Shown: one piece after another, positions 15,460 to 24,046 of the stretch | Layout of the letters: each line of letters begins with the position of its first letter | How positions within the stretch are numbered: position 1 is the stretch's first letter | Source: JBELHJ01 sp042091495 | GTDB taxonomy: Bacteria > Bacteroidota > Bacteroidia > Flavobacteriales > Flavobacteriaceae | Assembly (NCBI GenBank): GCA_042091495.1 | Contig: JBELHJ010000020.1 | Span: 1 to 39,424 of the forward strand | Direction of reading: 5' to 3' | DNA: 39,424 nucleotides | The notes under the pieces: model-generated | Databases searched by the model: none | What the model saw: only the letters and a program-made list of their open reading frames with translations | Told to the model about the DNA's origin: nothing | Translations under genes and position numbers: made by a program

Positions 15460-16428
15460 TTATTTAAAAATTGGTAAAAGAAAACGATTCATCTGTTCGT
15501 ATTCGATAAGAAATGCATCATGTCCATCTTCTGAATCTATTTCATAAATAGAAACATCCAAACCAATAGATTTTAATACGTTGAAAGTATTCCAATTTTG
15601 ATTGTTTTTGAAAAGTAAATCTGAATTGATGGTAACTATGTGAATTGCTCCTGATACAGACTTTGCTTTAATTTTAAAATCTTCTTCATTATCAGCTACA
15701 TTTATTGTTTTAAGTAATTGATTCATCATTTTGTAGGCTGCTAAAGAAAAACGATGTTCTAGCTTCTCGCCATGATAATTCAACCAACTTTCAATATTAT
15801 AGAAATTATCAGATCGCAAAGATCTAGAAAATTTATTTGTGAAAGATTCAGGGGTCCGGTATAATGTCATTGCGTGTAACCTTGCGTCATAAAGAGGTCT
15901 CGATGAATTGTTAAGAATATTATCTTGTATGTAACAATTTGCAATTACCCAATCTGGAGATTTCCAATCTGTAGCAACTGGAATAATATTTTTGATGAGT
16001 TGAGGATTCAAAATAGCTAGCTCCCAAAGTATACCTCCTCCAACAGAACCTCCTATGCCTGCAAAAATTGAACTAATTTGCAATTGCTTTAAGCTTAAAT
16101 TTAAAATATCCGCAACATCAAAAGCATTAAAAAACTTGTAATCGTCTATTAAACTATCCTCATCAGATTCATAGCCATTACCGGGTAAATTGAATGCAAG
16201 AATACTGTATCTGTTGGTATCGATACATTTATTTTCACCAATTAAAGAATCCCACCAACCATCTGGGCCACAGACTTTAGAATTACCCGTTAAAGCATGA
16301 ATTACTAAAACAACAGGAGCTGAATCTATGGATTGCCCAAAAACTTCATAAGACAATTTTATGTCTTGTATATGACCAGATTGTGTTTGATATGATGGAA
16401 TTAATATGTGAGGTAATACTGAATTCAT
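15460..16428 (-). CDS. metX: Homoserine O-acetyltransferase
   Basis: A 322-residue alpha/beta-hydrolase-fold enzyme making O-acetyl-L-homoserine, the acceptor used by MetY. VVLVIHALTGNSKV and FNLPGNGYESD are N-terminal marks; the nucleophile Ser is in GIGGSVGGGILWELA, the acid is the Asp of TINSDLLF and the base is the His of SEDGHDAF. It is somewhat shorter than many MetX proteins (about 350-380), with no fused domain. It follows metY by 67 bases that contain a terminator-like hairpin (16431-16480), so its expression may be lower than that of metY. An acyl specificity for succinyl rather than acetyl cannot be ruled out by eye. Confidence 0.9.
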   Translation of the reverse strand: MNSVLPHILIPSYQTQSGHIQDIKLSYEVFGQSIDSAPVVLVIHALTGNSKVCGPDGWWDSLIGENKCIDTNRYSILAFNLPGNGYESDEDSLIDDYKFFNAFDVADILNLSLKQLQISSIFAGIGGSVGGGILWELAILNPQLIKNIIPVATDWKSPDWVIANCYIQDNILNNSSRPLYDARLHAMTLYRTPESFTNKFSRSLRSDNFYNIESWLNYHGEKLEHRFSLAAYKMMNQLLKTINVADNEEDFKIKAKSVSGAIHIVTINSDLLFKNNQNWNTFNVLKSIGLDVSIYEIDSEDGHDAFLIEYEQMNRFLLPIFK

Positions 16429-16430
16429 TT

Positions 16431-16480
16431 AAAAAAAATCTGAAGCACCTATTATACATGGCTAATAAAAGATGCTCCAG
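16431..16480 (-). terminator. Terminator-like hairpin between metY and metX
   Basis: In minus-strand RNA, CUGGAGCA (16480-16473) pairs with UGCUUCAG (16447-16440), closing a loop that itself contains a weaker UAUUA/UAAUA pairing. U8 follows (16438-16431), ending two bases before the metX ATG. It could give partial termination within the metYX transcript. Confidence 0.6.
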
Positions 16481-16495
16481 AACTGTATTATTAAT

Positions 16496-17764
16496 TTATA
16501 AATTAAAAGCTTCCTCCAAATCAGATTTTAAATCTTCAAGGTCTTCAAGACCAACAGATAATCTAATTAAATCTTTGGTTACACCAGTACTAACTTGAGC
16601 CTCATCACTTAGTTGCTGGTGTGTTGTACTAGCAGGATGAATAATTAAAGACTTAGTATCTCCTATGTTGGCAAGTAAAGAGAATAATTTAGTCTTATCT
16701 GCAACTTTTTTAGCTGCTTCATAACCTCCTTTAAGTCCAAAAGTTACGATACCACTCTGTCCGTTTGGTAAATATTTATTGGCTAAATTTTTATACTTAC
16801 TTGAAGAAAGTCCTGGATAATTAACCCATGCAACTTGATCATGTTTTTCAAGCCATTCAGCAAGAGCTAGTGCATTTTCACTATGTTTTTTAATTCTTAT
16901 CTCAAGTGTTTCCAATCCTTGAATTATCTGAAAAGCATTAAATGGACTTAAAGCAGCACCATAATCTCTTAATCCTTCAATTCTAATTTTGGCAATAAAT
17001 GCTGCAGGACCTAACACTTCACTGTATACCAAACCGTGATATCCAGCAGCAGGTTCAGTAAATTCAGGGAAATTCCCATTAGCCCAATCAAAAGTTCCAG
17101 CGTCAACAATAACTCCACCTAGTGCAGTTCCGTTTCCATTAATGTATTTTGTTAAAGAGTGAATTACAATATTTGCTCCATACTTAACAGGGTTTAATAG
17201 CGCTGGACTTGCCACAGTATTATCAACAATTAATGGCACTTTTGCTGTTTTTGCTTGAGTAGATATGGCTTCTAAATCCAAAACATCTAACTTTGGATTA
17301 CCTAAAGACTCTACAAAAAATGCTCTTGTATTTGACTGAACTGCTTTTGAGAAATTATCCACATCATCTGGATCTACAAAAGTTGTTGTAATTCCATGTC
17401 TAGGCAATGTTACACTTAATAAGTTATATGTACCACCATATAAGCTATTGGATGCTACTAGATGATCTCCTGACTTTAACAAGGTTAAAAAAGTTGTGGC
17501 TAAAGCTGATGTTCCAGATGCAGTAGCAACTGCAGCAATCCCACCCTCAATGTCTGCTATTCGCTGTTCGAGAATATCATTTGTAGGATTATTAATTCTA
17601 GTGTAAATGTTTCCAGTCTCTGCTAATGCAAATAAATTAGCAGCATGATCAGAATCGTTAAAAACATAAGCAGTTGATTGATAAATTGGAACTGCTCTTG
17701 TTCCTCCATTTGTTGTTACATCATGTCCTGAATGTAATGACTTTGTCGAAATTTGTGTACTCAT
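16496..17764 (-). CDS. metY: O-acetylhomoserine sulfhydrylase
   Basis: A 422-residue PLP enzyme of the Cys/Met-metabolism family that replaces the acetyl group of O-acetylhomoserine with sulfide to give homocysteine. AVPIYQSTAYVF, YTRINNPTNDILEQRIADIEGG, ATASGTSAL, DNTVASPALLNP and the PLP lysine in IHSLTKYINGNG (Lys206) are diagnostic. The C-terminal IIHPASTTHQQL and VRLSVGLED-type block (LIRLSVGLEDLEDL) is intact. It is the first gene behind the SAM-I riboswitch, so it is expected to be off when SAM is plentiful. Start is ATG. Confidence 0.95.
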   Translation of the reverse strand: MSTQISTKSLHSGHDVTTNGGTRAVPIYQSTAYVFNDSDHAANLFALAETGNIYTRINNPTNDILEQRIADIEGGIAAVATASGTSALATTFLTLLKSGDHLVASNSLYGGTYNLLSVTLPRHGITTTFVDPDDVDNFSKAVQSNTRAFFVESLGNPKLDVLDLEAISTQAKTAKVPLIVDNTVASPALLNPVKYGANIVIHSLTKYINGNGTALGGVIVDAGTFDWANGNFPEFTEPAAGYHGLVYSEVLGPAAFIAKIRIEGLRDYGAALSPFNAFQIIQGLETLEIRIKKHSENALALAEWLEKHDQVAWVNYPGLSSSKYKNLANKYLPNGQSGIVTFGLKGGYEAAKKVADKTKLFSLLANIGDTKSLIIHPASTTHQQLSDEAQVSTGVTKDLIRLSVGLEDLEDLKSDLEEAFNL

Positions 17765-17835
17765 TTTTCTTTTTTTAGTTATTAAATAAAAACCAAAAGC
17801 TAAATCCGTTAAACAACGTACTTAATAGAAAAATG

Positions 17836-17872
17836 TTAAAAAGAAAAAATCGCATCCACAGAAAGTGAATAC
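17836..17872 (-). terminator. Terminator of the SAM-I riboswitch expression platform
   Basis: In minus-strand RNA, GUAUUCAC (17872-17865) pairs with GUGGAUGC (17859-17852), followed by a U-rich tract. It lies six bases beyond the aptamer, as expected for transcriptional control by premature termination. Confidence 0.8.
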
Positions 17873-17877
17873 ATTTT

Positions 17878-17976
17878 GTTATCTATCCGATTATCGGTAG
17901 AATTTAGCACCTATCTTTAAAAGTAAAGGGTTGCCAAGGTTTCAAAGGGTCTAATCCCTCCACCTTTCTTGATAAC
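17878..17976 (-). ncRNA. SAM-I (S-box) riboswitch aptamer controlling metYX
   Basis: Read on the minus strand from 17976, the sequence begins GTTATCAAGAAAGGTGGAGG, continues with the conserved GACCC...GAAACC and GGCAACCC segments, then GGTGCTAAATTCTACC, and closes with GATAAC pairing to the first bases as helix P1 (17971-17976 with 17878-17883). These are the conserved core elements of the SAM-I class, including the kink-turn and pseudoknot segments. Binding of SAM should stabilise P1 and allow the terminator at 17836-17872 to stop transcription before metY. Confidence 0.96.
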
Positions 17977-18006
17977 ATTTCAATAAGTTTGTGAACTTTT
18001 GCTGAG

Positions 18007-18039
18007 CAAATATTCAGTCATAAAAATTTAAAAACCAAA
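18007..18039 (-). promoter_or_regulatory. Probable promoter of metYX
   Basis: On the minus strand TTTG (within 18036-18039) is followed after 21 bases by AATATTTG (18007-18014), one mismatch from TAnnTTTG. It would start transcription about 20-25 bases before the riboswitch, just downstream of the gene at 18045. Confidence 0.55.
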
Positions 18040-18044
18040 TTTTT

Positions 18045-19595
18045 TTAAATATTTTTTTTTGATGACAAATATTTCTGCCTTAAAATTTGATCAACAGGAA
18101 CATCTTTTATTTTACTTTCTAACCATGATAAAATATCTAAATACAAAAAAGCTCTTCGCTCGTAAGGATGAAATTCAAAAACTTTTAATTTTTTGTGAAG
18201 GTTATTAAATTCCGTTTTGAGCTGGGCAGGAAACATATCTGGAAGACTCCGAAGAAAACGCATCATTTCCTTTTGCACCTCGTATAAATCTTGCATTTTA
18301 ATTAGAAACTTATAAGTACTTTTAATTAATGAATCTAAATTGTAATCTAAAGCAGCTTCGTAATGTGCAACGAGATTTAAAATTCTTGAAAAACACATTA
18401 AGTCTTCTCTCATGCTTAAAGATTTATCTGAAATAATTTTATCTAAAAAATGTATACATTTTTTATAATCTCCAACACAAAAATAAACACTTGCTATTTT
18501 GTAATATAAGACCATTATGTGGTGTTGATCTAGTCTGTTCTTAAATTGACTTATACCATTTATCACATCATCTATAATAGCATACGCCGTTTTAAAATCT
18601 CCTTTAATAAAGCAAAGATTGAATTTATTAGAATATAAATATAAAAACCCTAGACTTTCAATATTATCGTCTTTTGGAAAGTCATTAGAATTATAAGTAT
18701 TCTGAAATTTATTAATGGCTGATAAAAATTTTTTATCATTCTGAGTATAAAATAAGGCCTCCATTAAGTATTGATTTCCTCTTAAAAAAAATACAGGATG
18801 TAATTGTATCATGGGTGGATTTTCATAAAATAATTCCACCCACTTTTTTGCATATTTATAACACGATAAAAAATCTTGGGTAAGGAAACTATACCATAAA
18901 TGAGATTTGAAATACCATAGTTTTTCTCTAAAACCAATAACATTAATTTCTACTTTTGGCAAATGAGTTTTAAAGTACTTAGTTAACTCATTATGTTCAG
19001 TTTTGTTTTTAACATATCCCGTTTTTAAAAACTTTTCGTAGAGCTTTAAAGATAAATTCGACAATTGACTTGCCAACATATTTTCAACACTTACTGCCTC
19101 TGATTGCGCAACAAGTCGCTCTGCTCTGTTGGAACCACTTCTTGTAATGTACTGAGATTCTATTACCTTTTCAAGTTCAATGATTTCATAGGCTACGTTT
19201 TTCTCTTCATTAAGTAAAGCAGATTGTTTAGCCTTATCTAATATTTTAAGACTTTGTTTATATAAGCCTTTACTGTATAATATTGTTGCAAAATCTAACT
19301 GTTCTCTTATTTGAATTCGAATACTCTGATGCGAAGGATTTAGTCTTAAACTAATTAAAATTTGTTTATATAGGTGAGCCTTTAAGTTAGATAACTGTTG
19401 CTTAGTAACAAATCCCTTTTGTAAAATATCTAACTCGTTGTAAGAGGTCATTTTATCTATAACATTAAACAAAAGCAAGAATTTTGAATCTTCATTTACT
19501 CCCAACCGACCAACATATAATTTGAACTGTCTTTTCTCCGACTTTGAAAGCGATTTAATTAATGAAAATAAATGATCTTTAAAATTTTTAGTCAT
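18045..19595 (-). CDS. Conserved all-helical protein of unknown function
   Basis: A 516-residue protein that I do not recognise by name. It is rich in Leu, Lys, Tyr and Phe and looks like a run of paired helices: LYKQSLKILDKAKQSALL, FLSCYKYAKKWVELF, FKTAYAIIDDVINGI and YKKCIHFLDKIISDK have TPR-like spacing of aromatic and small residues. The N-terminus (LFSLIKSLSKSEKRQFKLYV) has the feel of a family-defining motif. There is no signal peptide or membrane segment, so it is probably cytoplasmic and scaffold-like. It diverges from leuA and ends just before the metYX promoter; neither operon suggests a specific role. Confidence 0.8.
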   Translation of the reverse strand: MTKNFKDHLFSLIKSLSKSEKRQFKLYVGRLGVNEDSKFLLLFNVIDKMTSYNELDILQKGFVTKQQLSNLKAHLYKQILISLRLNPSHQSIRIQIREQLDFATILYSKGLYKQSLKILDKAKQSALLNEEKNVAYEIIELEKVIESQYITRSGSNRAERLVAQSEAVSVENMLASQLSNLSLKLYEKFLKTGYVKNKTEHNELTKYFKTHLPKVEINVIGFREKLWYFKSHLWYSFLTQDFLSCYKYAKKWVELFYENPPMIQLHPVFFLRGNQYLMEALFYTQNDKKFLSAINKFQNTYNSNDFPKDDNIESLGFLYLYSNKFNLCFIKGDFKTAYAIIDDVINGISQFKNRLDQHHIMVLYYKIASVYFCVGDYKKCIHFLDKIISDKSLSMREDLMCFSRILNLVAHYEAALDYNLDSLIKSTYKFLIKMQDLYEVQKEMMRFLRSLPDMFPAQLKTEFNNLHKKLKVFEFHPYERRAFLYLDILSWLESKIKDVPVDQILRQKYLSSKKNI

Positions 19596-19743
19596 AGTGC
19601 AAAAAATAGACTTAACTTACTGAAAATCAATACTTTAAAAAACATTAAGACTTTTTAAACATCGTAATGCTTTTTCCTTAATAAATATTAATTTTATACC
19701 AAATTATAAATTCGTAATACAATATAAAATTTAAACTCATTAA

Positions 19744-20913
19744 ATGTCTAATTCTCAGATCCAAATATTTGATACAACACTAAGAGACGGTGAACAAGTT
19801 CCTGGTTGTAAATTAAATACTGAACAAAAATTAATCATTGCTGAACAGTTAGACATACTAGGTGTTGATGTTATTGAAGCTGGATTTCCAATTTCTAGCC
19901 CAGGAGATTTTATTTCTGTGGAAGAAATTTCTAAGATTGTTAAAAATGCTACAGTTTGCGGATTAACTCGAGCTGTTGAAAAAGACATTGAAACTGCTGC
20001 TGATGCATTAAAAAAAGCAGTGAAACCAAGAATTCATACTGGTATTGGCACCTCTGATTCCCACATTAAATACAAATTTAATTCAAACAGAGAAGCCATT
20101 TTAGAAAGAGCATTTAAAGCAGTCTCTAAAGCTAAATCTTTTGTTGAAGACGTTGAGTTTTATGCAGAGGATGCAGGAAGGACAGAAAATGAATATCTAG
20201 CCAGAGTATGTGAAGCTGCAATTAAAGGTGGAGCTACAGTCTTAAATATACCTGATACTACTGGCTACTGTTTACCTGAGGAATATGGTGCAAAAATTAA
20301 ATACCTATATGAAAATGTAAAAGGTATTGAAAAAGCAATCCTGTCGTGTCATTGTCATAATGATTTAGGGTTAGCTACAGCAAACTCAATAGCAGGAGTT
20401 ATTAATGGAGCTAGACAAATTGAGTGTACTATAAATGGCATTGGAGAAAGGGCAGGTAATACTGCATTGGAAGAAGTAGTCATGATTTTAAAACAACATC
20501 CTACTCTTAATTTAGATACCAATATTAATACCTCAATGTTATACGGCCTTAGTCAACTGGTATCTGAACACATGGGAATTTCAACCCAACCTAATAAAGC
20601 TATTGTTGGAGCAAATGCTTTTGCTCACAGTTCAGGTATTCATCAAGATGGTGTCATAAAAAATCGTGAGACTTATGAGATTATTGACCCTAAAGATGTA
20701 GGAGTTACTGAATCAGCAATCATATTAACTGCAAGAAGCGGTAGAGCTGCCTTAGCATATAGAGCAAAAAACATTGGTTATGAATTAACCAAATTACAAC
20801 TCGATGACATTTATACTACATTCCTTGAATATGCAGACAAAAAGAAAGAAGTTGAGGATAATGATGTGAGAGAAATCATTGAAAAAAGCAAACACTACAA
20901 AGAAATTATATAG
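19744..20913 (+). CDS. leuA: 2-isopropylmalate synthase, short form
   Basis: A 389-residue enzyme condensing 2-oxoisovalerate with acetyl-CoA, the first committed step to leucine. FDTTLRDGEQVPGCKL near residues 9-24, AGFPISSPGDF, the metal-binding HCHNDLGLATANS, NGIGERAGNTALEE and ANAFAHSSGIHQDGV are typical. It ends about 60 residues after GIHQDG, so the C-terminal LeuA allosteric domain that binds leucine in full-length enzymes (around 500 residues) is absent. Homocitrate or citramalate synthase are relatives, but the downstream leuCDB makes leucine synthesis the best reading. First gene of leuACDB; ATG start. Confidence 0.92.
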   Translation: MSNSQIQIFDTTLRDGEQVPGCKLNTEQKLIIAEQLDILGVDVIEAGFPISSPGDFISVEEISKIVKNATVCGLTRAVEKDIETAADALKKAVKPRIHTGIGTSDSHIKYKFNSNREAILERAFKAVSKAKSFVEDVEFYAEDAGRTENEYLARVCEAAIKGGATVLNIPDTTGYCLPEEYGAKIKYLYENVKGIEKAILSCHCHNDLGLATANSIAGVINGARQIECTINGIGERAGNTALEEVVMILKQHPTLNLDTNINTSMLYGLSQLVSEHMGISTQPNKAIVGANAFAHSSGIHQDGVIKNRETYEIIDPKDVGVTESAIILTARSGRAALAYRAKNIGYELTKLQLDDIYTTFLEYADKKKEVEDNDVREIIEKSKHYKEII

Positions 20914-20917
20914 TTTT

Positions 20918-22300
20918 ATGAGTAAAACACTATTTGACAAGGTTTGGGACACCCATGTTGTTAATACCATAGATAATGGCCCTCAGATTTTATACATTGA
21001 TAAACACTTAATCCACGAAGTTACAAGTCCACAAGCATTTAATGAACTTCGTGAAAGAAATATACCGGTATTTAGACCTAACCAAATCGTTGCTACTGCA
21101 GATCACAATACCCCAACATTAAATCAACACCTTCCTGTTAAAGACGAACTCTCTAGAAAGCAATTAGAGCAACTTGCTGAAAATTGTAAAGCCAATAATA
21201 TTGAGTTTTTTGGATTAGGGCATAAAAATAATGGTATCGTTCATGTAATGGCTCCAGAGTTAGGCATAACTAAACCAGGAATGACTATTGTTTGTGGCGA
21301 TAGTCACACTTCTACTCATGGTGCCTTTGGAGCAATAGCTTTTGGTATTGGAACTAGTCAGGTGGCACAGGTATTTGCAAGTCAATGTTTGCTTTTAGAA
21401 AAACCCAAAAAACTGCGTGTAAAAGTAAATGGAAAACTCAATAAAGGTGTACTTCCTAAAGATGTCATCTTGTATATTATTTCTAAACTCGGTACAAATT
21501 CTGGGACTGGCTATTTTTGTGAATATGCTGGTGAAGTTTTTGAAAACATGAGCATGGAAGGAAGAATGACTGTTTGTAATATGAGTATTGAAATGGGTGC
21601 CAGAGGAGGAATGATAGCCCCAGATAACACGACATTTGAATATGTAAAAGACAGAGAGTTTACTCCAAAAGGTCAAGAATTTGAAGATTGTGTTGCTTAT
21701 TGGAAAACTCTAAAAACAGATAATGATGCTGTTTTTGATCAAGAATTCGAATTTAACGGTGAAGATATTTCACCGATGCTTACTTATGGCACTAATCCTG
21801 GGATGGGAATTGGTATCAACGAATTTGTGCCATCTGAGACTAACGCTTCTTTTGAAAAAGCTTTAGATTATATGAATTTTAAAGCGGGTGAATCTTTAAT
21901 CAACAAACCCATCAATTTTGTTTTTATAGGTAGTTGTACAAATTCAAGAATCGAAGATTTTAGAGTTGCTGCATCTTATGTTAAAGGAAAAAAGAAAGCA
22001 TCAAATGTAACAGCATGGCTTGTTCCAGGAAGCAAAAAGGTAGAAGCCCAAATAGTGAATGAAGGGCTCAAAGATGTTTTTACGGAAGCTGGTTTCGAAA
22101 TAAGACAACCAGGCTGCTCAGCATGTCTTGCTATGAATGAAGACAAAATACCACAAGGAGAGTACTGTGTTTCCACATCAAACAGAAATTTTGAAGGAAG
22201 ACAGGGACCTGGCTCCAGAACTTTACTAGCTAGTCCCCTAGTTGCTGCAGCAACTGCCATTGAAGGAAAAATAATTGATATTACCAAACACTTAAACTAA
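20918..22300 (+). CDS. leuC: 3-isopropylmalate dehydratase large subunit
   Basis: A 460-residue aconitase-family subunit that isomerises 2- to 3-isopropylmalate together with LeuD. The 4Fe-4S cysteines are in FIGSCTNSRIEDF and PGCSACLAMNEDK; VCGDSHTSTHGAFGA and STSNRNFEGRQGPGSRTLLASP are substrate-site motifs. I chose the ATG at 20918 (MSKTLFDKVWDTHVV), five bases after the leuA stop; the open frame extends upstream into leuA but without family-like sequence. It abuts leuD with no gap. Confidence 0.97.
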   Translation: MSKTLFDKVWDTHVVNTIDNGPQILYIDKHLIHEVTSPQAFNELRERNIPVFRPNQIVATADHNTPTLNQHLPVKDELSRKQLEQLAENCKANNIEFFGLGHKNNGIVHVMAPELGITKPGMTIVCGDSHTSTHGAFGAIAFGIGTSQVAQVFASQCLLLEKPKKLRVKVNGKLNKGVLPKDVILYIISKLGTNSGTGYFCEYAGEVFENMSMEGRMTVCNMSIEMGARGGMIAPDNTTFEYVKDREFTPKGQEFEDCVAYWKTLKTDNDAVFDQEFEFNGEDISPMLTYGTNPGMGIGINEFVPSETNASFEKALDYMNFKAGESLINKPINFVFIGSCTNSRIEDFRVAASYVKGKKKASNVTAWLVPGSKKVEAQIVNEGLKDVFTEAGFEIRQPGCSACLAMNEDKIPQGEYCVSTSNRNFEGRQGPGSRTLLASPLVAAATAIEGKIIDITKHLN

Positions 22301-22891
22301 ATGGAAAAATTTGAAACACTAGTCTCACGAGCTATTCCACTTGATATAGAAAATATTGATACTGATCAAATCATTCCTGCTAGATTTTTGAAAGCAACTG
22401 ACAAAAAAGGATTTGGTGATAATGCATTTAGAGACTGGCGCTATGATGAGAACAACCAAAAAATAGATTCATTTGTTCTTAATAATTCTAAATATTCTGG
22501 AAGTATTCTTGTTGCCGGTAATAACTTTGGCTGTGGATCAAGTAGAGAGCATGCAGCTTGGGCTTTAACTGGATATGGTTTTAAAGTCGTTGTTTCCAGT
22601 TTTTTTGCAGACATATTTAAAGGAAATGCTTTAAACAATGGTCTCTTACCTATTCAAGTAACTCCTGTTTTTTTAGAAAAATTAATGAATTACGTAACTT
22701 CAAATCCAAATGGAGAAATTACCGTAAATTTGGAAGAACAAACTATCTGTGTTCCAAGTAATGCTATTTCAGAGCAATTTGAAATTAATGCATACAAAAA
22801 AACATGTCTAATGAATGGTTATGATGACATTGACTATTTATTAAGTAAAACTAATGATATTGAAGTTTACGAAACTTCAAAAAAATATTAA
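22301..22891 (+). CDS. leuD: 3-isopropylmalate dehydratase small subunit
   Basis: A 196-residue swivel-domain subunit. DIENIDTDQIIPARFLK at the N-terminus and the GNNFGCGSSREHAAWAL motif are hallmarks of LeuD. Its ATG immediately follows the leuC stop codon, which favours tight coupling of the two subunits. Length is normal. Confidence 0.97.
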   Translation: MEKFETLVSRAIPLDIENIDTDQIIPARFLKATDKKGFGDNAFRDWRYDENNQKIDSFVLNNSKYSGSILVAGNNFGCGSSREHAAWALTGYGFKVVVSSFFADIFKGNALNNGLLPIQVTPVFLEKLMNYVTSNPNGEITVNLEEQTICVPSNAISEQFEINAYKKTCLMNGYDDIDYLLSKTNDIEVYETSKKY

Positions 22892-22893
22892 CA

Positions 22894-24012
22894 ATGAAAT
22901 TAGATATTGCCGTATTATCAGGAGATGGTATTGGACCTGAAGTAACCGAACAAGCTATTAAAGCTTTAAAAGCTGTTGCTGTAGAATTTGATCATACATT
23001 TTTATTTCATCCTGCTCCTGTTGGAGCAATTGCAATAGATGAAACTGGAAATCCTCTACCAGAAAGCACTCTTGAAGTATGTAAAACTACAGATGCTATT
23101 TTATTTGGTGCCATTGGTGATCCTAAATATGACAATGATCCGTCGGCCAAAGTAAGACCAGAACAAGGGCTTTTAGCTCTAAGAAAATCTCTTGGCTTAT
23201 ACGCTAATATACGTCCTGTAAAAGCTTATGATAATCTCATTGAAGAATCACCTTTAAAAAAGGACATCATAAAAGGTACAGATATTAGTATTTACAGAGA
23301 ATTGACTGGTGGTATCTACTTTGGTGAAAAACATCTTAGTGATGATGGTAAATATGCATCAGACCTTTGTGCCTATTCGGCTGAGGAGGTAGAACGAATT
23401 GCTCATTTAGCATTTAAAGCTGCTGGATCAAGACGAAACAAAGTTACTCTGGTAGACAAAGCTAATGTTCTTGAAAGCTCCAGGTTATGGAGAAAAGTAG
23501 TGACAGAAATTGCTCAAGAATATCCCTCAGTTACATTAGACTTCTTATTTGTTGATAATGCTGCTATGCAAATGATATTAAATCCTTCTCAATTTGATGT
23601 TATTTTAACCGAGAATATGTTTGGTGATATTATAAGTGATGAAGCTAGTGTTATTGGTGGGTCAATTGGACTTTTAGCTTCAGCTTCTGTTGGATCTAAA
23701 CATGCCATGTTTGAGCCTATCCATGGTTCTTTTCCTCAAGCTACAGGTAAAGGTATCGCTAATCCAGTAGCATCAATACTTTCTGCTGCAATGCTTTTAG
23801 ATCACTTTAATTTAAACGAAGAAGCTGATTTGGTAAGAGAGGCTGTTGAAAAGTCACTTAAACTTCATGTTACAACACCAGATATTAACAAGAAATTTAA
23901 AGATATTTCAACAACAAAAGTTGGTGACTTTATTGAAGATTATATCACTAACAGGAATGACACTAATTTGAATTTTAAAAACATTCACTTAGGTCAATCA
24001 ACAATAATTTAA
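22894..24012 (+). CDS. leuB: 3-isopropylmalate dehydrogenase
   Basis: A 372-residue NAD-dependent enzyme that oxidatively decarboxylates 3-isopropylmalate to 2-oxoisocaproate. LSGDGIGPEV at the N-terminus, the substrate-binding LLALRKSLGLYANIRP, RELTGGIYFG, VDKANVLESSRLW, and the metal/NAD region LTENMFGDIISDEAS and FEPIHGSFPQATGKGIANP are all intact. It begins two bases after the leuD stop and is followed by a strong terminator. Confidence 0.97.
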   Translation: MKLDIAVLSGDGIGPEVTEQAIKALKAVAVEFDHTFLFHPAPVGAIAIDETGNPLPESTLEVCKTTDAILFGAIGDPKYDNDPSAKVRPEQGLLALRKSLGLYANIRPVKAYDNLIEESPLKKDIIKGTDISIYRELTGGIYFGEKHLSDDGKYASDLCAYSAEEVERIAHLAFKAAGSRRNKVTLVDKANVLESSRLWRKVVTEIAQEYPSVTLDFLFVDNAAMQMILNPSQFDVILTENMFGDIISDEASVIGGSIGLLASASVGSKHAMFEPIHGSFPQATGKGIANPVASILSAAMLLDHFNLNEEADLVREAVEKSLKLHVTTPDINKKFKDISTTKVGDFIEDYITNRNDTNLNFKNIHLGQSTII

Positions 24013-24021
24013 AAGATAAAG

Positions 24022-24046
24022 CCTCTACCTGTGTAGAGGTTTTTTT
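24022..24046 (+). terminator. Terminator of leuACDB
   Basis: CCTCTAC (24022-24028) pairs with GTAGAGG (24033-24039), followed by T7. It begins nine bases after the leuB stop codon and reaches the end of the convergent DUF481 remnant. Confidence 0.9.

Noticed and set aside
18045..19631. TTG-N19-TATTTTTT promoter just before the gene at 18045-19595
   Set aside because: The -7 element would place the start of transcription at the ATG itself, and the match is imperfect, so it was not annotated.
19596..19743. Possible leader peptide or attenuator before leuA
   Set aside because: I found no Leu-rich short ORF and no hairpin with a T run in this gap.
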